This document shows, in pieces, positions 47,211 through 56,113 of a stretch of 64,000 nt of DNA. The first letter of the stretch is position 1. Each line of letters opens with the position of its first letter. The stretch is from contig JAWKZP010000012.1 of the NCBI GenBank assembly GCA_041395905.1, positions 1 through 64,000 of the forward strand, written 5' to 3'. Position numbers and translations under genes: made by a program. The notes below the pieces were generated by a model that was given only the letters and a program-made list of their open reading frames with translations, was not told the origin of the DNA and ran no database searches. The DNA comes from UBA7803 sp041395905 (lineage in GTDB: Bacteria; Pseudomonadota; Gammaproteobacteria; Pseudomonadales; Azotimanducaceae).

Positions 47211-48536
47211 ATGCGAACCATACGCACCGCTCAGCTTCTGCTCCTGCTTTCCAGCACCCTGCTGCTGATCCCGGCGGCCTTCGCCGTACCGAGTTTCGCC
47301 CGACAGACTGGACTGCAGTGCGGGGGTTGTCACACCCGATTCCCGGAGCTCAACGCGTTCGGGCGCCAGTTCAAGCTGAACGGCTACAACCTGGTGGGAA
47401 CCAGGCAGATTCGCGCCGCTGACGGGCAGGACAAGGAGACGCTGGCCATCACCGAACTGCCCCCGTTGTCGGTGATGTTTCAGGGCGCCTACACGGCTAC
47501 CGCGAAGTCGGTGCCCGACACTCAGAACGACGACGTCCAGTTTCCGCAGCAGATGAGCGTGTTTCTGGCCGGCAAGATCGCCCCCGGATTCGGTTCGTTC
47601 ATGCAGTTCACCTACACCCAGGAAGACGACAAGTTCGGCATGGACAACGTCGATCTGCGCTACGCGAACAGCACCCAGCTCGCGGGCAAGCCGCTGCAGT
47701 ACGGTGTCACGCTCAACAACAGCCCGACGGTGGAAGACCTGTGGGGCAGCACGCCCACCTGGGGGTTCCCCTGGGCGGCGCCGGACGTCTCCCCCGGCCC
47801 GGCGGCAGCCACGCTGATCGACGGCGGCCTGGCCCAGGACGTGGCCGGCCTGGGCGGCTACGCACTGCTCGACGACAGCTGGTATGCGGCTGCAACCCTG
47901 TACCGCTCGGCGCATCTGGGCAGCAGCGCGCCGGGCATCGGCAGCGAGAACACCATCGAAGGGGTGGCGCCATACTGGCGGCTCGCGTGGCAGAAGGGCT
48001 GGGGTCCCAACTATCTGGAAATCGGCACCTACGGATTGCACGCCAGTCTCAAACCTGACGGCGTTTCCGGTCCCACCGACGACTACACGGACCTCGCGGG
48101 CGATTTTCAGTACCAGCGCACCATCGGTGACGACCTGCTCACGCTCCACGGAACCTACATCCGCGAAGATCAGGACCTCGACGCCAGCTTTGCCAGCGAC
48201 GCCGCGGCCGGCCGGTCGAACGATCTGGACACGCTGCGCTTCGACGCCAGCTACCACCGGGGCAGATGGGCGGGCACGCTGGGCCTGTTCTCGACGAGAG
48301 GGGGGCGGGATTCGGCGCTGTACGCCCAGGAGCCGGTGGACGGCAGCGTGAACGGCAAACCTGACAGCAACGGCTACATCGCGCAGGTGGCCTACTACCC
48401 CTGGCAGAACACCGAGTTCCTGCTGCAGTACACGGGCTACGACAAATTCAACGGCAGGAGCAACAGCTACGACGGTTTCGGCCGCGATGCCTCGGACAAC
48501 AACGCAATCTACGTGGGCGCGTGGCTGGTCTGGTAG
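47211..48536 (+). CDS. Fused monohaem c-type cytochrome/outer-membrane beta-barrel protein
   Basis: The 441-residue product has a signal peptide (cleaved after AAFA, about residue 26), then VPSFARQTGLQCGGCH, a single haem-c CxxCH site close to the new N-terminus, then ELNAFGRQFKLNGY and a long region of alternating polar and hydrophobic strands rich in Y, W, G and D, ending in aromatic W. This is the architecture of cytochrome-porin fusions such as the iron oxidase Cyc2, in which one haem domain sits in a 16-strand barrel. The start at 47211 is set by GAGGAA six bases upstream; an ATG ten codons earlier is less likely. An electron-transfer role at the outer membrane is inferred. Confidence 0.78.
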   Translation: MRTIRTAQLLLLLSSTLLLIPAAFAVPSFARQTGLQCGGCHTRFPELNAFGRQFKLNGYNLVGTRQIRAADGQDKETLAITELPPLSVMFQGAYTATAKSVPDTQNDDVQFPQQMSVFLAGKIAPGFGSFMQFTYTQEDDKFGMDNVDLRYANSTQLAGKPLQYGVTLNNSPTVEDLWGSTPTWGFPWAAPDVSPGPAAATLIDGGLAQDVAGLGGYALLDDSWYAAATLYRSAHLGSSAPGIGSENTIEGVAPYWRLAWQKGWGPNYLEIGTYGLHASLKPDGVSGPTDDYTDLAGDFQYQRTIGDDLLTLHGTYIREDQDLDASFASDAAAGRSNDLDTLRFDASYHRGRWAGTLGLFSTRGGRDSALYAQEPVDGSVNGKPDSNGYIAQVAYYPWQNTEFLLQYTGYDKFNGRSNSYDGFGRDASDNNAIYVGAWLVW

Positions 48537-48756
48537 TTGGGGTCCAGGCCCGCAGCGCGAGCAGGCGCTACACGCGCTCGTCGAGCGGAAGGGTTGCGGT
48601 GCCTGACGGTCAAAACCGGCCGCGTTCGGAAACAGACACGCGGGGGTGCTGCCCCGCCCGAGACGCGCCGCTATACTCGTCGTTCACCACCTCCGACCGG
48701 ACCCGGCAGGTTTGACCACCGCGCCGTCTCCGTCGCATCACCTGACGGGAACTCTC

Positions 48757-50451
48757 ATGCGCAAACGGCTCAACCTGCTCCTGCTCCCGCTGCTGCTTCA
48801 GGCGGGCTGGCAGGGTACAGCCCTCGCCGAGGACGTCGACCTCGAGGTGATTCACCGCATCAAAGATCAGGCGCTGAATCACTCCAGAGTCATGGACTAT
48901 CTGTCCCTGCTCAGCGATCAGAACGGGCCGCGCATGGCAGGGTCTCCCGGCTACCGGCGCGCCGCGGAGCAGGCCGTGGCCGCCTACCAGGCGGCCGGCA
49001 TCGCCGACGCCCGCCTCGAGCCCTGGGGTATCTTCGGCCGCGGCTGGTCCTGGACCCGCATCGCGGTGCAGATGAAGACGCCGGTGGAAACCACCCTCAC
49101 CGCGATCCCCGCGGACTTCTCCCCGGGGACGGACGGGCCGGTGTCGGGCCCGGTAATCTACGCGCCGCTGTGGGAGCCGGGCGAGCGGCCGGCGGTGTCG
49201 GACCTCGAGCGCACCGCCCACCAGATCGAAGCCTACAAGGACAAGTACCGCGGCAAACTGCACGGCCGGGTCGTGATGATCGATGAGCCGGTGCTCTTCA
49301 AGCTGCCGGAGAAGCCACACCAGTATCGCTACGACGAAGCGGCTCTGGCCGAGCTGGCCAGGGCCGACGAGCCGGGCATCACGCCGCCCGTGGAGTGGCC
49401 GCTGATCAGGATGCCCGTCGATCCCGACCAGCAACGCCGCCTGTGGGATGGGCTGCCGCTGGAAATTGCCGCCGACCGGTGGGAGATGGAATACCGCCTG
49501 AACGCGCGGCTTGCGCAGTTCTGGCGCGAGGAAGGCGCAAGCGCCCTGCTGAAGACGACCTGGGCAACGCCGGGCGGCGTGATCATGGAGAGCGATTTCG
49601 GATCCCGCCACGACGGAGATCCGATTCCGCCTCCCACGGCAGTGCTGATGCCGGAGCACTACAACCGGATTCACCGCCTGCTGGAACGGGGCGTACCGGT
49701 GTCGGTCGATGTGGACGTGGACGCCGAGTTCTACGGGCCTGCCGTGGAGGGGGTCAACGTGATCGCCGAAATCCCGGGCACCAGCCGGCGCGGCGAGTTG
49801 GTCATGCTGGGTGCGCATCTCGACTCCTGGCACGGCGCCACGGGGGCCACGGACAACGCGGCCGGCAGCGCCGTGGTCATGGAAGCGATGCGCATTCTGC
49901 AGACACTCGATGCGGGCATGCGCCGCACGGTGCGCGCGGCGCTCTGGGACGCCGAAGAACAGGGCCTGATCGGCTCACGCGCCTACGTCGCCGCACATTT
50001 CGCCGACCCGGTGACCATGACGCTGAAACCTGAGCATGCCAGGCTGTCGGCGTACTTCAACTTGGACAACGGCGGCGGCAGGATCCGCGGCGTCCATCTG
50101 CAGAACAACGACATGGCGCGGCCGTTGTTCGAAGCCTGGCTCGCACCGTTTGCCGACATGGGTGTGACCACCACGACCATCACCAACACACCGGGCACCG
50201 ATCATCTGTCATTCGATGCAGTCGGCCTGCCGGCGTTCAACTTCGTGCAGGACCCGCTGGACTACGAGCTGAATACCCACCATTCGAATCTCGACGACGT
50301 CGGCCATATCGTCCCCGGCGATCTGATGCAGGCCGCCGCGGTCATGGCGGCGGCCGTGTACCAGGCCGCAACGCGCGCGGAGATGATGCCCCGCAAGCCG
50401 CTGCCGGCACCGCTGCCGGCGCGCAATGAGCTGCCGGAGATATTGCGCTGA
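48757..50451 (+). CDS. M28-family zinc metallopeptidase, secreted
   Basis: Predicted periplasmic or exported aminopeptidase/carboxypeptidase resembling plasma glutamate carboxypeptidase. From the ATG at 48757 (MRKRLNLLLL, signal peptide about 24 residues) the product is 564 residues. The dinuclear zinc ligands are visible: GAHLDSWH (H and D about 354 and 356), TDNAAGS, the catalytic DAEEQG (about 398-403), the LDNGGG aspartate (about 435) and HHSNLDD (about 508). A PA-like insert occupies the middle third. A TATACT -10-like element lies at 48672-48677 without a good -35. Confidence 0.88.
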   Translation: MRKRLNLLLLPLLLQAGWQGTALAEDVDLEVIHRIKDQALNHSRVMDYLSLLSDQNGPRMAGSPGYRRAAEQAVAAYQAAGIADARLEPWGIFGRGWSWTRIAVQMKTPVETTLTAIPADFSPGTDGPVSGPVIYAPLWEPGERPAVSDLERTAHQIEAYKDKYRGKLHGRVVMIDEPVLFKLPEKPHQYRYDEAALAELARADEPGITPPVEWPLIRMPVDPDQQRRLWDGLPLEIAADRWEMEYRLNARLAQFWREEGASALLKTTWATPGGVIMESDFGSRHDGDPIPPPTAVLMPEHYNRIHRLLERGVPVSVDVDVDAEFYGPAVEGVNVIAEIPGTSRRGELVMLGAHLDSWHGATGATDNAAGSAVVMEAMRILQTLDAGMRRTVRAALWDAEEQGLIGSRAYVAAHFADPVTMTLKPEHARLSAYFNLDNGGGRIRGVHLQNNDMARPLFEAWLAPFADMGVTTTTITNTPGTDHLSFDAVGLPAFNFVQDPLDYELNTHHSNLDDVGHIVPGDLMQAAAVMAAAVYQAATRAEMMPRKPLPAPLPARNELPEILR

Positions 50452-50538
50452 CCCCAATCCGTGATCTGCCGGTGCGAGCGCCGTTGAGGCACAGTTGAGG
50501 CAAAATATTGGGCTTCGACGGAAACAGGCGAGGAACCG

Positions 50539-50982
50539 ATGTCGGACCGCATCGAGCAGATCGTCGAACTGGCGGCACCGCCCACCCGCGTCTGGCAGGT
50601 ACTGACGGATCACAGAGAGTTCGGCGCCTGGTTTCGGGTGCGCCTGGACGGCCCGTTTCAGGTCGGCAGCGTAGCGACGGGACAGATCACCCATCCGGGT
50701 TACGAGCACCTGAGCTGGCGCGCGCTGATCGAGCGCATGGACTCCGAGCAGGTGTTCGCGTTCTCCTGGGAGCCCGCGGGCGACGCCATGAACGAGCTGG
50801 GCCACCACGTCAGCACGCTGGTCGAATTCACCCTGATACCGAGCGGCCCCGGAACGCGGCTGCTCATCTCAGAATCCGGATTCGACGCGCTGCCGGAAGC
50901 ACTGAGAGACGAGGCCTACCGGCGCAACGCCAGCGGCTGGGAGCAGCAGGCGCAGAACATCCTGGCCCATGTCGACGGCTGA
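50539..50982 (+). CDS. SRPBCC (AHSA1-type) domain protein
   Basis: A 147-residue START-like protein. The N-terminal IEQIVELAAPPTRVWQVLTDHREFGAWF and the C-terminal GWEQQAQNILAHVDG match the activator of Hsp90 ATPase-1 (AHSA1) subgroup, which binds hydrophobic ligands. GAGGAA lies before the ATG. It follows the peptidase by 87 bases on the same strand. No ligand can be assigned. Confidence 0.8.
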   Translation: MSDRIEQIVELAAPPTRVWQVLTDHREFGAWFRVRLDGPFQVGSVATGQITHPGYEHLSWRALIERMDSEQVFAFSWEPAGDAMNELGHHVSTLVEFTLIPSGPGTRLLISESGFDALPEALRDEAYRRNASGWEQQAQNILAHVDG

Positions 50983-51097
50983 AGCGCGCCCCAAACCCGC
51001 TGCCGTCCTCGCCGGCGCGGGCCGGGCCCAGGCGCGCTGAACGTCGCAGCAGATAGCGCGCGATTGTTTTTTCGCGCCCGGACACTCAAATATCGAC

Positions 51098-53023
51098 ATG
51101 CCGCAAGATCCTCCAGAAACCCCTGCGCCGGGCCCCTCCGGCACTGGACGCGCCGCGCAGGAGTTCATGCGCGACCTGCGAAGCTTCTGGCTGCTCGCCA
51201 ACCTGGCGCTGGCGGCCGTCATCCTGCTGGGACTGCGCGGCTGGACGGAGACCGTCGCGGCCGGGCTGTTCGCCCTTACCGCCTCGATCTTCACCGCTGC
51301 GCTGTTCCTCGCCCCGGGTTGGGTGCTGCTCGGCGGCGTCGGCGCCATTGTCCGCCGTCGCAGGCCAGAACCCGGCAGACGCGTCCGCATCACGCTGTAC
51401 GTCCTGCTGGCCGCCTACCTCACGGGGACGATTCTGTTCTTCATGGCCGACAATCTGCTCTACGCCATGTACGGCTTCCACTTCAACGGCTTCGTCGTGA
51501 ATCTGCTGACCACACGGGGTGGAATCGATTCTCTGGGTCTGACACCCACAACCCTGCGCTCGGCCGGGCTGGCGGTAGTGGGCGTGACCAGTGTGGTTGC
51601 CGCGGCCGCGCTCGCGGCGTTCCGGGCGCCGCGGCGGCTGCCCGGCCCGTCCGCGCTGGCCATCACGACGCTGCTCGCGGGCTGCGGCCTGGCCGAGAAG
51701 TTCAGCTACGGCGTCGAGGAACTCAACGGCGGCTCCGAGATTCGCGCGGTCGCCGCCCAACTGCCCCTGTACCAGCCTCTGACATTCCGTCGTCTGGCCG
51801 GCCGTCTCGGGATCGAACCGGCGGCACCCCGCGACCGCAAGGTGGCCCTAAGGCTCACCCGGATCCACTATCCGAGAGCGCCGCTGGTCATCGACACCGG
51901 GGTGGCGCCGCTCAACGTCGTGTGGATTACCTCCGAGTCCATGCGCTGGGATCTGCTGTCGCCAGAGGTCATGCCCGCAACCTGGCAACTGGCCGGCGAC
52001 TCACACCGCTTCGAGCGGCACTTCAGCGGCGGAAACCGCACGCGCATGGGTATGTTTTCCATGTTCTACGGCCTCGAAGGACCCTACTGGTTCCCGTTTC
52101 TGGCGGAAGGCGTCGGGCCGGTGTTCATCGATTTTCTGCAGCGGCGCGGCTACGACCTGGAGATGTTCACCAGCGCGGCATTCAGCTATCCGGAATTCGA
52201 CCAGACCATCTTCCGCAACGTACCGGCCGAGCGCCTGCACGAGGTCCAGCCGGGCAGCCCCGTCAGCCGCGATGCAAAGGGCACTAAGGCATTGCTGGAG
52301 AGCATCGACGCGGTACCCGGCGGAACGCCGTTCATGCGCTTCATATTCTTCGAGAGCACCCACGCGCCCTATGATTTTCCGGAGGACACCGCCCTGCTGC
52401 CGTCGTACGTGCACGACGTCGACTACACCGACGTCGATGCTCTGGATCCGGAGCTGTTCAGAAACCGTTACAAGAACGCCGCGCACTATGTGGATCGGCA
52501 GATCGGCCGCATCGTCGACCATCTCAAGGCGCGAGGACTGTTCGACTCGACCATCATCGTCGTCACCGGCGACCACGGCGAAGCGTTCATGGAGCACGGC
52601 CGCTGGGGGCACGGTTCAGATTTCACCGATCAGCAGATACGCACACCGCTGGTGATTCACCTGCCGGGCACCGGCAGCGGCGTGCACACCGCCATGAGCA
52701 GCCACGTGGACATCGTCCCGACGCTGCTGTCGCGCATGGGGGTCACCAATCCGGTATCCGACTACTCCACCGGCGGCGACCTGCTGTCGGGGTATCAGCG
52801 CGATCACATCATGGTCAGCGACTGGTCGAGCATTGCCTATGTGGACGATGGCGTGAAGGTACGCATCCCCCTGAAGACCGCGGGGCTCCTGTCGTACGCG
52901 GTAACGACGGCTGCCGACGGTTCCATCGCGGATGCCGACGCTGCGATCGCCGATCGCAGCGATGCGCTGATGACCGCCTTGAAGAACCTGCAGACGTTCT
53001 CGGGCGACGGGGTGTCTCTGTAA
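51098..53023 (+). CDS. Membrane-anchored sulfatase-family protein, PbgA/YejM-like
   Basis: The 641-residue product has five N-terminal transmembrane helices (about residues 30-50, 53-85, 95-120, 150-172 and 185-203) followed by a periplasmic alkaline phosphatase/sulfatase-fold domain. Motifs are WITSESMRWDLL, FSGGNRTRMGMFSMFYG (Thr in place of the sulfatase Cys/Ser), FIFFESTHAPYDFP and VTGDHGEAFMEHGRWGHG with metal ligands. This is the layout of PbgA/YejM, which controls LPS synthesis through LpxC/FtsH in enterobacteria, and of LtaS-type enzymes. Whether it is a hydrolase, a transferase or a sensor is not decided. No clear ribosome-binding site was seen. Confidence 0.8.
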   Translation: MPQDPPETPAPGPSGTGRAAQEFMRDLRSFWLLANLALAAVILLGLRGWTETVAAGLFALTASIFTAALFLAPGWVLLGGVGAIVRRRRPEPGRRVRITLYVLLAAYLTGTILFFMADNLLYAMYGFHFNGFVVNLLTTRGGIDSLGLTPTTLRSAGLAVVGVTSVVAAAALAAFRAPRRLPGPSALAITTLLAGCGLAEKFSYGVEELNGGSEIRAVAAQLPLYQPLTFRRLAGRLGIEPAAPRDRKVALRLTRIHYPRAPLVIDTGVAPLNVVWITSESMRWDLLSPEVMPATWQLAGDSHRFERHFSGGNRTRMGMFSMFYGLEGPYWFPFLAEGVGPVFIDFLQRRGYDLEMFTSAAFSYPEFDQTIFRNVPAERLHEVQPGSPVSRDAKGTKALLESIDAVPGGTPFMRFIFFESTHAPYDFPEDTALLPSYVHDVDYTDVDALDPELFRNRYKNAAHYVDRQIGRIVDHLKARGLFDSTIIVVTGDHGEAFMEHGRWGHGSDFTDQQIRTPLVIHLPGTGSGVHTAMSSHVDIVPTLLSRMGVTNPVSDYSTGGDLLSGYQRDHIMVSDWSSIAYVDDGVKVRIPLKTAGLLSYAVTTAADGSIADADAAIADRSDALMTALKNLQTFSGDGVSL

Positions 53024-53156
53024 GGTACCGCACCCGCCCCCGGGTGCCGGCACGAGCGCAGCCACGAGTCGTCCGCGCTGCGCGCAACCATGGTCTGCCT
53101 ATCTCCGGTACGGTCGAGGTACACTTGCGCTCCGTTTTATTGAGGGGAACCACCAG

Positions 53157-54056
53157 ATGAGCGAGTTCAAGGACAAGGTAGTCGTGATCACCGGCGCGGG
53201 CGGCGGGCTGGGCAAGGCCCATGCGCTGGAGTTCGCAAAGCGCGGCGCCAAGGTCGTGGTCAACGACCTCGGCGGTCGCGGTGACGGCACCGGCTCGGGC
53301 GACGCGGCCGATGCCGTGGTTGCCGAAATCAAAGCCGCCGGCGGCACGGCCATCGCCAACAAGGCGTCCGTGTCGTCGAAAGAAGGCGCCAAGTCCATCA
53401 TCGACGACGCGGTGGCAGCATTCGGCACGGTGCACATCCTGGTGAACAATGCCGGCATCCTGCGCGACAAGAGCTTCAAGAAGATGTCTCTGGAGGACTG
53501 GGACATCGTCATGGACGTGCATCTGAACGGCACGGCCTACGTCACCCATGCCGCCTGGCCGATCATGTACGACCAGAATTATGGTCGGATCGTGTTCACC
53601 AGCTCTACCTCCGGCATCTACGGCAACTTCGGCCAGGCCAACTACGGCGCCGCCAAGATGGGCATGCTCGGGCTGATGAACGTGCTGGAGAAGGAAGGCG
53701 CGTCCAAGAACGTGCGCGTCAACACCCTGGCACCCGCAGCGGAAACCAGGCTGATCGGCACCATTCCGGGCCGCGAGGTGAACCCTGACAACCCGGACCC
53801 CATGCGCCACCCGCGCCTGGTGACGCCGGCAGTGCTGCTGATGTGCAGCGAGGACGCGCCCACCGGCAAGGTGATTCAGGCCGGCAACGGCCGCTTCTCC
53901 TGCGCCGCCGTGTACAACAACCAGGACCTCGAGTTCGGGGCCGACGTGACCTACGAGGACCTGCTGGAGCGCAGGGACGAGCTGCTGGACATGACTCGCG
54001 CCACCGAAGGCTGGACGTGGATGCGTCAGCGCATGGCGGCCATGGCCAAGAAGTAG
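53157..54056 (+). CDS. Short-chain dehydrogenase, MFE-2 (3-hydroxyacyl-CoA dehydrogenase)-like
   Basis: NAD(P)-dependent oxidoreductase of 299 residues. The cofactor loop ITGAGGGLGKAHA (about 11-23), NNAG, the catalytic serine in FTSSTSGIYG and the YGAAK tyrosine-lysine pair (Y about 163) are present. The N-terminal LGGRGDGTG and the C-terminal region after the catalytic core resemble the dehydrogenase domain of the peroxisomal multifunctional enzyme type 2. A role in beta-oxidation of long or branched acyl-CoAs is inferred. GAGGGGAA precedes the ATG. Confidence 0.85.
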   Translation: MSEFKDKVVVITGAGGGLGKAHALEFAKRGAKVVVNDLGGRGDGTGSGDAADAVVAEIKAAGGTAIANKASVSSKEGAKSIIDDAVAAFGTVHILVNNAGILRDKSFKKMSLEDWDIVMDVHLNGTAYVTHAAWPIMYDQNYGRIVFTSSTSGIYGNFGQANYGAAKMGMLGLMNVLEKEGASKNVRVNTLAPAAETRLIGTIPGREVNPDNPDPMRHPRLVTPAVLLMCSEDAPTGKVIQAGNGRFSCAAVYNNQDLEFGADVTYEDLLERRDELLDMTRATEGWTWMRQRMAAMAKK

Positions 54057-54079
54057 TACTCCTGAGATCGACCGTACAG

Positions 54080-54113
54080 ACGGCGTGACCGGAGTTCGCT
54101 CCGGCCACGCCGT
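54080..54113. terminator. Hairpin between convergent SDR and VOC genes
   Basis: ACGGCGTG-A-CCGGAG, loop TTCG, CTCCGG-C-CACGCCGT: 14 base pairs with one mismatch and a TTCG tetraloop. It sits in the 62-base gap between the converging genes and ends six bases before the VOC stop codon. There is no T-run, so it may act by blocking 3' exonucleases or as a weak bidirectional terminator. Confidence 0.6.
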
Positions 54114-54118
54114 CGGCC

Positions 54119-54508
54119 TCAGCTCGCGTAGCTCACCACCTCGAACTCGATTCCGTCCGGATCGTTGAAGTAGAAACGGCGGCCCGGTTCGTAGTCGCCA
54201 TGGTTGAAGGTCTCGATCCCTGCTGCGTGAATGCGCCGCTCCACGGCGTCCAGGTCATCCACCAGCACCCCCACGTGATTCAGTCCGCCCCACCGCAACC
54301 CCGGCCCGATGGAGTCCCCCTTCCCGCTTCTCGGATGTGTGTACACCGCCAGGTAGCCGTCTTCGGTGCCCACGTGCACCGTGTGCCCGCCCATCTTCGA
54401 CGGGCCCTGCCAGCGCACGTGCCATCCGAAGAGCTCACACAGCATCCGGGCGGTCCGGTCCGGGTCGCTGACCGTGACATTGACGTGTTCGAGCATGCCT
54501 GCACTCAT
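54119..54508 (-). CDS. VOC (glyoxalase/bleomycin resistance) family protein
   Basis: A 129-residue vicinal oxygen chelate protein made of two beta-alpha-beta-beta-beta modules, with EHVNVTVSD at the start and FYFNDPDGIEFEVVSY at the end carrying the second-module glutamate metal ligand; LNHVGVLVDD supplies the histidine. AGGAGG lies six bases before the ATG. Its promoter contains a SoxR-type operator in a 19-base spacer, so it is probably induced by redox-cycling compounds. Possible roles are detoxification of reactive carbonyls or quinones, but the substrate is unknown. Confidence 0.85.
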   Translation of the reverse strand: MSAGMLEHVNVTVSDPDRTARMLCELFGWHVRWQGPSKMGGHTVHVGTEDGYLAVYTHPRSGKGDSIGPGLRWGGLNHVGVLVDDLDAVERRIHAAGIETFNHGDYEPGRRFYFNDPDGIEFEVVSYAS

Positions 54509-54551
54509 GATTGCCTCCTGTCGCGTCTGATTGAATGGGCTTGCGTCGAGC

Positions 54552-54582
54552 AGGCTAAAACCTCAACCTTACTTGAGGTCAA
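54552..54582 (-). promoter_or_regulatory. SoxR-controlled promoter of the VOC gene
   Basis: The dyad CCTCAACCTTACTTGAGG (54561-54578) matches the known SoxR operator (CCTCAA, six bases, TTGAGG). On the minus strand it lies between a -35 TTGACC (54577-54582) and a -10 TAGCCT (54552-54557) with a 19-base spacer, the elongated spacing characteristic of MerR/SoxR-activated promoters. The start would be near 54545, with a leader of about 37 bases to the VOC ATG. Confidence 0.85.
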
Positions 54583-54601
54583 GCATTTTCGTCGGAGCGT
54601 C

Positions 54602-55126
54602 ATGGCAAAGCAGGCTCAACGGCTGTCGATCGGCGATATCGCGGAACGAACCGGGCTCTCGGTTTCTGCGATCCGGTTCTACGAATCCCAGGGGCTGGTG
54701 CGGCCCACCCGCAACTCCGGCGGTCAGCGCCGCTTTCTGCGCTCGGACCTGAGACGGCTCTCGTTCATCCGCATCGCCCAGCAGCTGGGTTTTCCCCTGG
54801 ACGACATCCGCGCGCAGCTCGAAACCCTGCCCAACGAGCGCACGCCCACGCGCCAGGACTGGGCGCGAATCAGCCGCGGGTTCCGGGATGAGCTGCAGGC
54901 TCGAATCGACCTCATGACGCGCATGCGCGATCGCCTGGACGGCTGCATCGGTTGCGGCTGCCTGTCGTTGTCCAATTGCCGGCTCTACAATCCGGACGAC
55001 CGCGCGCAGCGTCTGGGCCCGGGACCCCGCTACCTGCTCGGGGACGAACCCTCGGATGCGTCGGCCGCCAGTCCGGATCCGCACGCTGCGCCGGCGCGCG
55101 GGCGCCGGCGGGCACGCAAGGCCTAG
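54602..55126 (+). CDS. soxR: Redox-sensitive transcriptional activator SoxR
   Basis: MerR-family regulator whose [2Fe-2S] cluster senses redox-active compounds. The 174-residue product has the winged-helix DNA-binding domain (IGDIAERTGLSVSAIRFYES, about 10-29), the dimerisation helix and the cysteine cluster CIGCGCLSLSNC (about 117-128) with the C-x2-C-x-C-x5-C spacing of SoxR. The ATG at 54602 is the natural start. An Ala/Pro-rich tail follows residue 150. The operator for its probable target lies just upstream, and no soxS homologue is present. Confidence 0.92.
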   Translation: MAKQAQRLSIGDIAERTGLSVSAIRFYESQGLVRPTRNSGGQRRFLRSDLRRLSFIRIAQQLGFPLDDIRAQLETLPNERTPTRQDWARISRGFRDELQARIDLMTRMRDRLDGCIGCGCLSLSNCRLYNPDDRAQRLGPGPRYLLGDEPSDASAASPDPHAAPARGRRRARKA

Positions 55127-55971
55127 ACCGCGAACCGGTAGAACTTGCCGTCGCGCACGATGCGCCCGCCCGTGGGCGACGCGAAATGCGTGCCGAGCAC
55201 CAGGGTGCCGTCGCTGAAACGCTCCATGAAGGTCTGCCGCGTGCGCGCGGCGTGGGCCGTGTCCACATCGGCCACGTCCTGCCAGGTGGGCCGCGCGAAC
55301 TGGCAGGGGTGATGGAACAGGTCGCCGGTAATGATCGCCCGCTCGCCCGCAGATTCGATCAGCACGCTCACGTGTCCAGGCGTGTGCCCCGGTGTCGGCA
55401 CCAGGCTGACCTCGCTGGTCAGGCGGTGATCCATCTCCACCAGGTCCGCAAGGCCCGCATCGAGGATGGGCACGATGGAGTCGTCGCGGGCCTCCCGGCC
55501 GAACGGGTCGATCTCATTCTTCCAGAAGTCCCATTCCTCGCGGCCGAAGAGGTAGCGCGCATTGGGGAAGGTGGGCACCCAGCGGTCGTCGACCAGCCGC
55601 GTGTTCCAGCCCACGTGATCGACGTGCAGGTGCGTGCACATCACCAGATCCACCGCGTCCGCCGGCGCGCCCCGCGCGGCCAACTGCTCCAGGAAGTCGC
55701 TCTGGCGGCGGTTCCACTCCGGGAAGTCGCGCGGCTTGTCGTTACCGATACAGGTGTCCACCACGATCCGCGCCTCATCCGACTCGATCAGAAACGTGTG
55801 GATGCTGAGCGGAACGCTGTAGTCGTCGTGAAGAAAGTGAGGTTTGAGCCAGGTGCTCAGCGGCGCCAGGTTTTCCGACGTCGCGTCGGGTAGAAGCATG
55901 GTGGGCGGAATGGGCATCACCATCTCGACGACGCGGCTGACCGTCACGCGGCCGATCTTCCAGGTTTCCAT
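55123..55971 (-). CDS. MBL-fold metallohydrolase
   Basis: Metallo-beta-lactamase-fold hydrolase of 282 residues (ATG at 55971). Zinc motifs are THLHVDHVGW (about 107-116), the PTPGHTPGH histidine (about 191) and ITGDLFHHP aspartate (about 211), with a final histidine in GTHFASP. These fit the quorum-quenching or thiolesterase-like branch rather than classical beta-lactamases. It overlaps the end of soxR by four bases in convergent orientation. The substrate is unknown. Confidence 0.85.
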   Translation of the reverse strand: METWKIGRVTVSRVVEMVMPIPPTMLLPDATSENLAPLSTWLKPHFLHDDYSVPLSIHTFLIESDEARIVVDTCIGNDKPRDFPEWNRRQSDFLEQLAARGAPADAVDLVMCTHLHVDHVGWNTRLVDDRWVPTFPNARYLFGREEWDFWKNEIDPFGREARDDSIVPILDAGLADLVEMDHRLTSEVSLVPTPGHTPGHVSVLIESAGERAIITGDLFHHPCQFARPTWQDVADVDTAHAARTRQTFMERFSDGTLVLGTHFASPTGGRIVRDGKFYRFAV

Positions 55972-56113
55972 GTGTCCCCCGCCCCTCGCCCCTTTGGCTG
56001 CTCCCATGCCGCCGGAGCTCCGGCCCGCGACACAGCAGCGGGATTTATATCAGTCTGCCCGACCCGGCACAAACGCCCTAAGCTCGGCACTGATTCGCAC
56101 CTCGGAGAGGCAC

